NCBI GenBank assembly: GCA_032622095.1
Contig: CP136063.1
Location: 268,763,426 to 268,827,425 of the forward strand
DNA length: 64,000 bases
Direction: 5' to 3'
Origin: Siphonodentalium dalli
Taxonomy: Eukaryota > Mollusca > Scaphopoda > Gadilida > Siphonodentaliidae
Part shown: positions 62,501-64,000 of the stretch, piece by piece
How positions within the stretch are numbered: the stretch's first letter is position 1
Layout: each line of letters opens with the position of its first letter
Notes under the pieces: generated by a model
The model's input: the letters and a program-made list of their open reading frames with translations, nothing else
Told to the model about the DNA's origin: nothing
The model's database searches: none
Position numbers and translations under genes: made by a program

Positions 62501-64000
62501 TGAGTCATTTTGGGGTAATTTGGCCAAAAAACATGGCCGCTGGCAGCCATCTTTGATTTCAAAATTAAATAGATTGGCGCGGTCTACAGGTCGTACTGTT
62601 CGTCTGATTATCATGAAATTTGTCATAGATGTTAATAGTGACATGTAGATGGCAAAGAGTTATTTTGGGGTCGTTAGGCCAAAAAACATGGCCACCAGTA
62701 GCCATCTTGGATTTTACTCTTTGCATGAATAAATCCTTCGGCGCGGGCTACAGGTCGTAGCTTTGGTCGGATCTTCATGAAATTTGTCATGGCTGTTGAC
62801 CTTGACATGTAAATGGGAACGAGTCCTTTTGGGGTCATTCGGTCAAAAGACATGGCCGCCAGCAGCCATCTTGGATTTTACTCTTTGCATGACGAAATCC
62901 TTTGGCACAGGCTACAGGTCCTAACTTTGGTCAGATTATTATGAAATTTGTCATGAATGTTGACATTGACATGTAGATGGGAATGAGTCATTTTGGGGTA
63001 ATTTGGCAAAAAGCTTAGCTGCTGGCAGCCATCTTTGATTTCAAAATTAAATAGATTGGCGCAGTCTACAGGTCGTACTGTTCGTCTGATTATCATGAAA
63101 TTTGTCATAGATGTTAATATTGACATGTAGATGGGAACGAGTCACTTTGGGGTAGTTTGGCCAAAAAACATGGCCGTCATGACTCATGAGCATCTTGGAT
63201 TTTAATCTTTGCATGACTAAATCCTTTGGCGCGGGCTACAGGTCGTAGCTTTGGTCGGATCTTCGTGAAATTTGTCATGGCTGTTGACATTGACATGCAA
63301 AATGGGAACGAGTCCTTTTGGGGTCATTCGGTCAAAAGAAATGGCCGCCAGCAGCCATCTTGGATTTTACTCTTTGCATGACTAAATCCTTTGGCACAGG
63401 CTACAGGTCCTAACTTTGGTCAGATTATTATGAAACTTGTCATGAATGTTGACATTAACATTTAGATGGGGAATGAGTCATTGTGGGGTCATTTGGCTAA
63501 AAAACATGGCCGCTGGCAGCCATCTTTGATTTCAAAATTAAATAGATTGGCGCGGTCTACAGGTCGTAATGTTCGTCTGATTATCATGAAATTTGTCATG
63601 GATGTTAATAATGACAGGCAGATGGGAACGAGTCACTTTGGGGTAGTTTGGCCAATAAACATGGCCGTCATGACTCATGAGCATCTTGGATTTTAATCTT
63701 TGCATGACTAAATCCTTTGGCGCGGGCTACAGGTCGTAGCTTTGGTCGGATCTTCGTGAAATTTGTCATGGCTGTTAAAATTGACATGTAAATGGGAACG
63801 AATCCTTTTGGGGTCATTCGGTCAAAAGACGTGGCCGCCAGCAGCCATCTTGGATTTTACTCTTTGCATGACTAAATCCTTTGGGACATGCTACAGGTCC
63901 TAACTTTGGTCAGATTATTATGAAATTTGTCATGAATGTTGACATTGACATGTAGATGGGAATGAGTCATTTTGGGGTAATTTGGCCAAAAAACATGGCC
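59580..64000 (+). repeat. ~1,460-bp (nine-monomer) higher-order units at the right end
   Basis: Three trimers with distinct A subtypes (A1, the AGCTTAGCTGCTGG variant of A, and A2 with B2') repeat in order. Landmarks 59972-61432 and 60544-62004-63466 are 1,460-1,462 bp apart, with 61432 to 62878 about 1,450 bp. One A1 position has the GTAGAAGGAATGAGTCG variant (61032), while others have GTAGATGGGAATGAG, so copies are not fully homogenised. The array continues past the window edge. Confidence 0.75.

Larger units (their letters stand above)
7728..64000 (+). repeat. Satellite DNA array, ~155-170-bp monomers, A-B-C trimer organisation
   Basis: This is at least 56.3 kb of head-to-tail repeats, all in one orientation and running off the right edge. 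Anchoring on the GGCC after the A-run gives spacings of about 155, 163-164 and 170 bp, hence roughly 350 monomers. Almost every monomer has the conserved blocks GAAATTTGTCAT, CATTTTGGGG, GGCCAAAAAACATGGCC (often TCAAAAGACATGGCC) and AGCCATCTT. Three classes alternate as A (AAATTAAATAGATTGGCGCG), B (GGCGCGGGCTACAGGTCGTA) and C (GGCACAGGCTACAGGTCC), making a ~482-bp trimer that is further organised into larger units. Monomer and trimer lengths are not multiples of three, so no reading frame persists beyond ~94 codons. I saw no unrelated insertion. Candidate centromeric or heterochromatic satellite. Confidence 0.97.

Noticed and set aside
7728-64000. CRISPR array
   Set aside because: The repeats are ~155-170 bp, contiguous and mutually similar over their full length, with no unique spacers. 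The surrounding sequence is eukaryotic in character.

Overview
The window looks like non-coding nuclear DNA from a eukaryote, most likely an invertebrate animal. It is AT-rich, dominated by repeats, and has no convincing gene. Open frames are all short (138 codons at most), and those in the repeats are by-products of repetition. A mollusc is plausible: the block at 3466-3481 (AGAGTTATCTCCCTTT) resembles a motif I remember from molluscan interspersed repeats, and the main satellite has ~160-bp monomers. The taxon is a guess.

Region 1 (1-3276) is mostly unique flank with small repeats and elements: a 13-bp-arm hairpin (304-336), a near-perfect 78-bp-arm inverted repeat (731-888), a candidate non-autonomous terminal-inverted-repeat (TIR) transposon (900-1449) flanked by a 7-bp direct repeat, a 21-bp tandem duplication (1770-1811) and a foldback element (2632-2785). 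The TIR element contains one reverse-oriented, diverged, partial copy of the satellite monomer that fills the rest of the window.

Region 2 (3277-7727) is a tandem array of a ~1,385-bp unit: three full copies and a fourth cut after 293 bp. Each unit begins and ends with a matching 14-bp inverted repeat, so every junction is a palindrome. Copies 2 and 3 are nearly identical. Copy 1 is strongly diverged in its first ~560 bp only.

Region 3 (7728-64000, running off the right edge) is at least 56.3 kb of head-to-tail satellite in one orientation, roughly 350 monomers of about 155-170 bp. Monomers fall into classes A, B and C, which form an A-B-C trimer of ~482 bp. Trimers are built into larger units by repeated local duplication: 808, 964, 1,454, 1,460, 1,936/1,937, 2,398, 5,647 and ~5,803 bp. 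Private variants, hybrid monomers and mosaic islands point to unequal exchange and gene conversion. No unrelated insertion was seen inside the array.

The most interesting points are the solo monomer inside a transposon-like element near the array (a possible seed or relic), the abrupt junction between two unrelated tandem arrays, the multi-tier higher-order structure (a candidate centromeric or heterochromatic satellite), and short conversion-like tracts. All copy relations were read by eye, so identities are qualitative.
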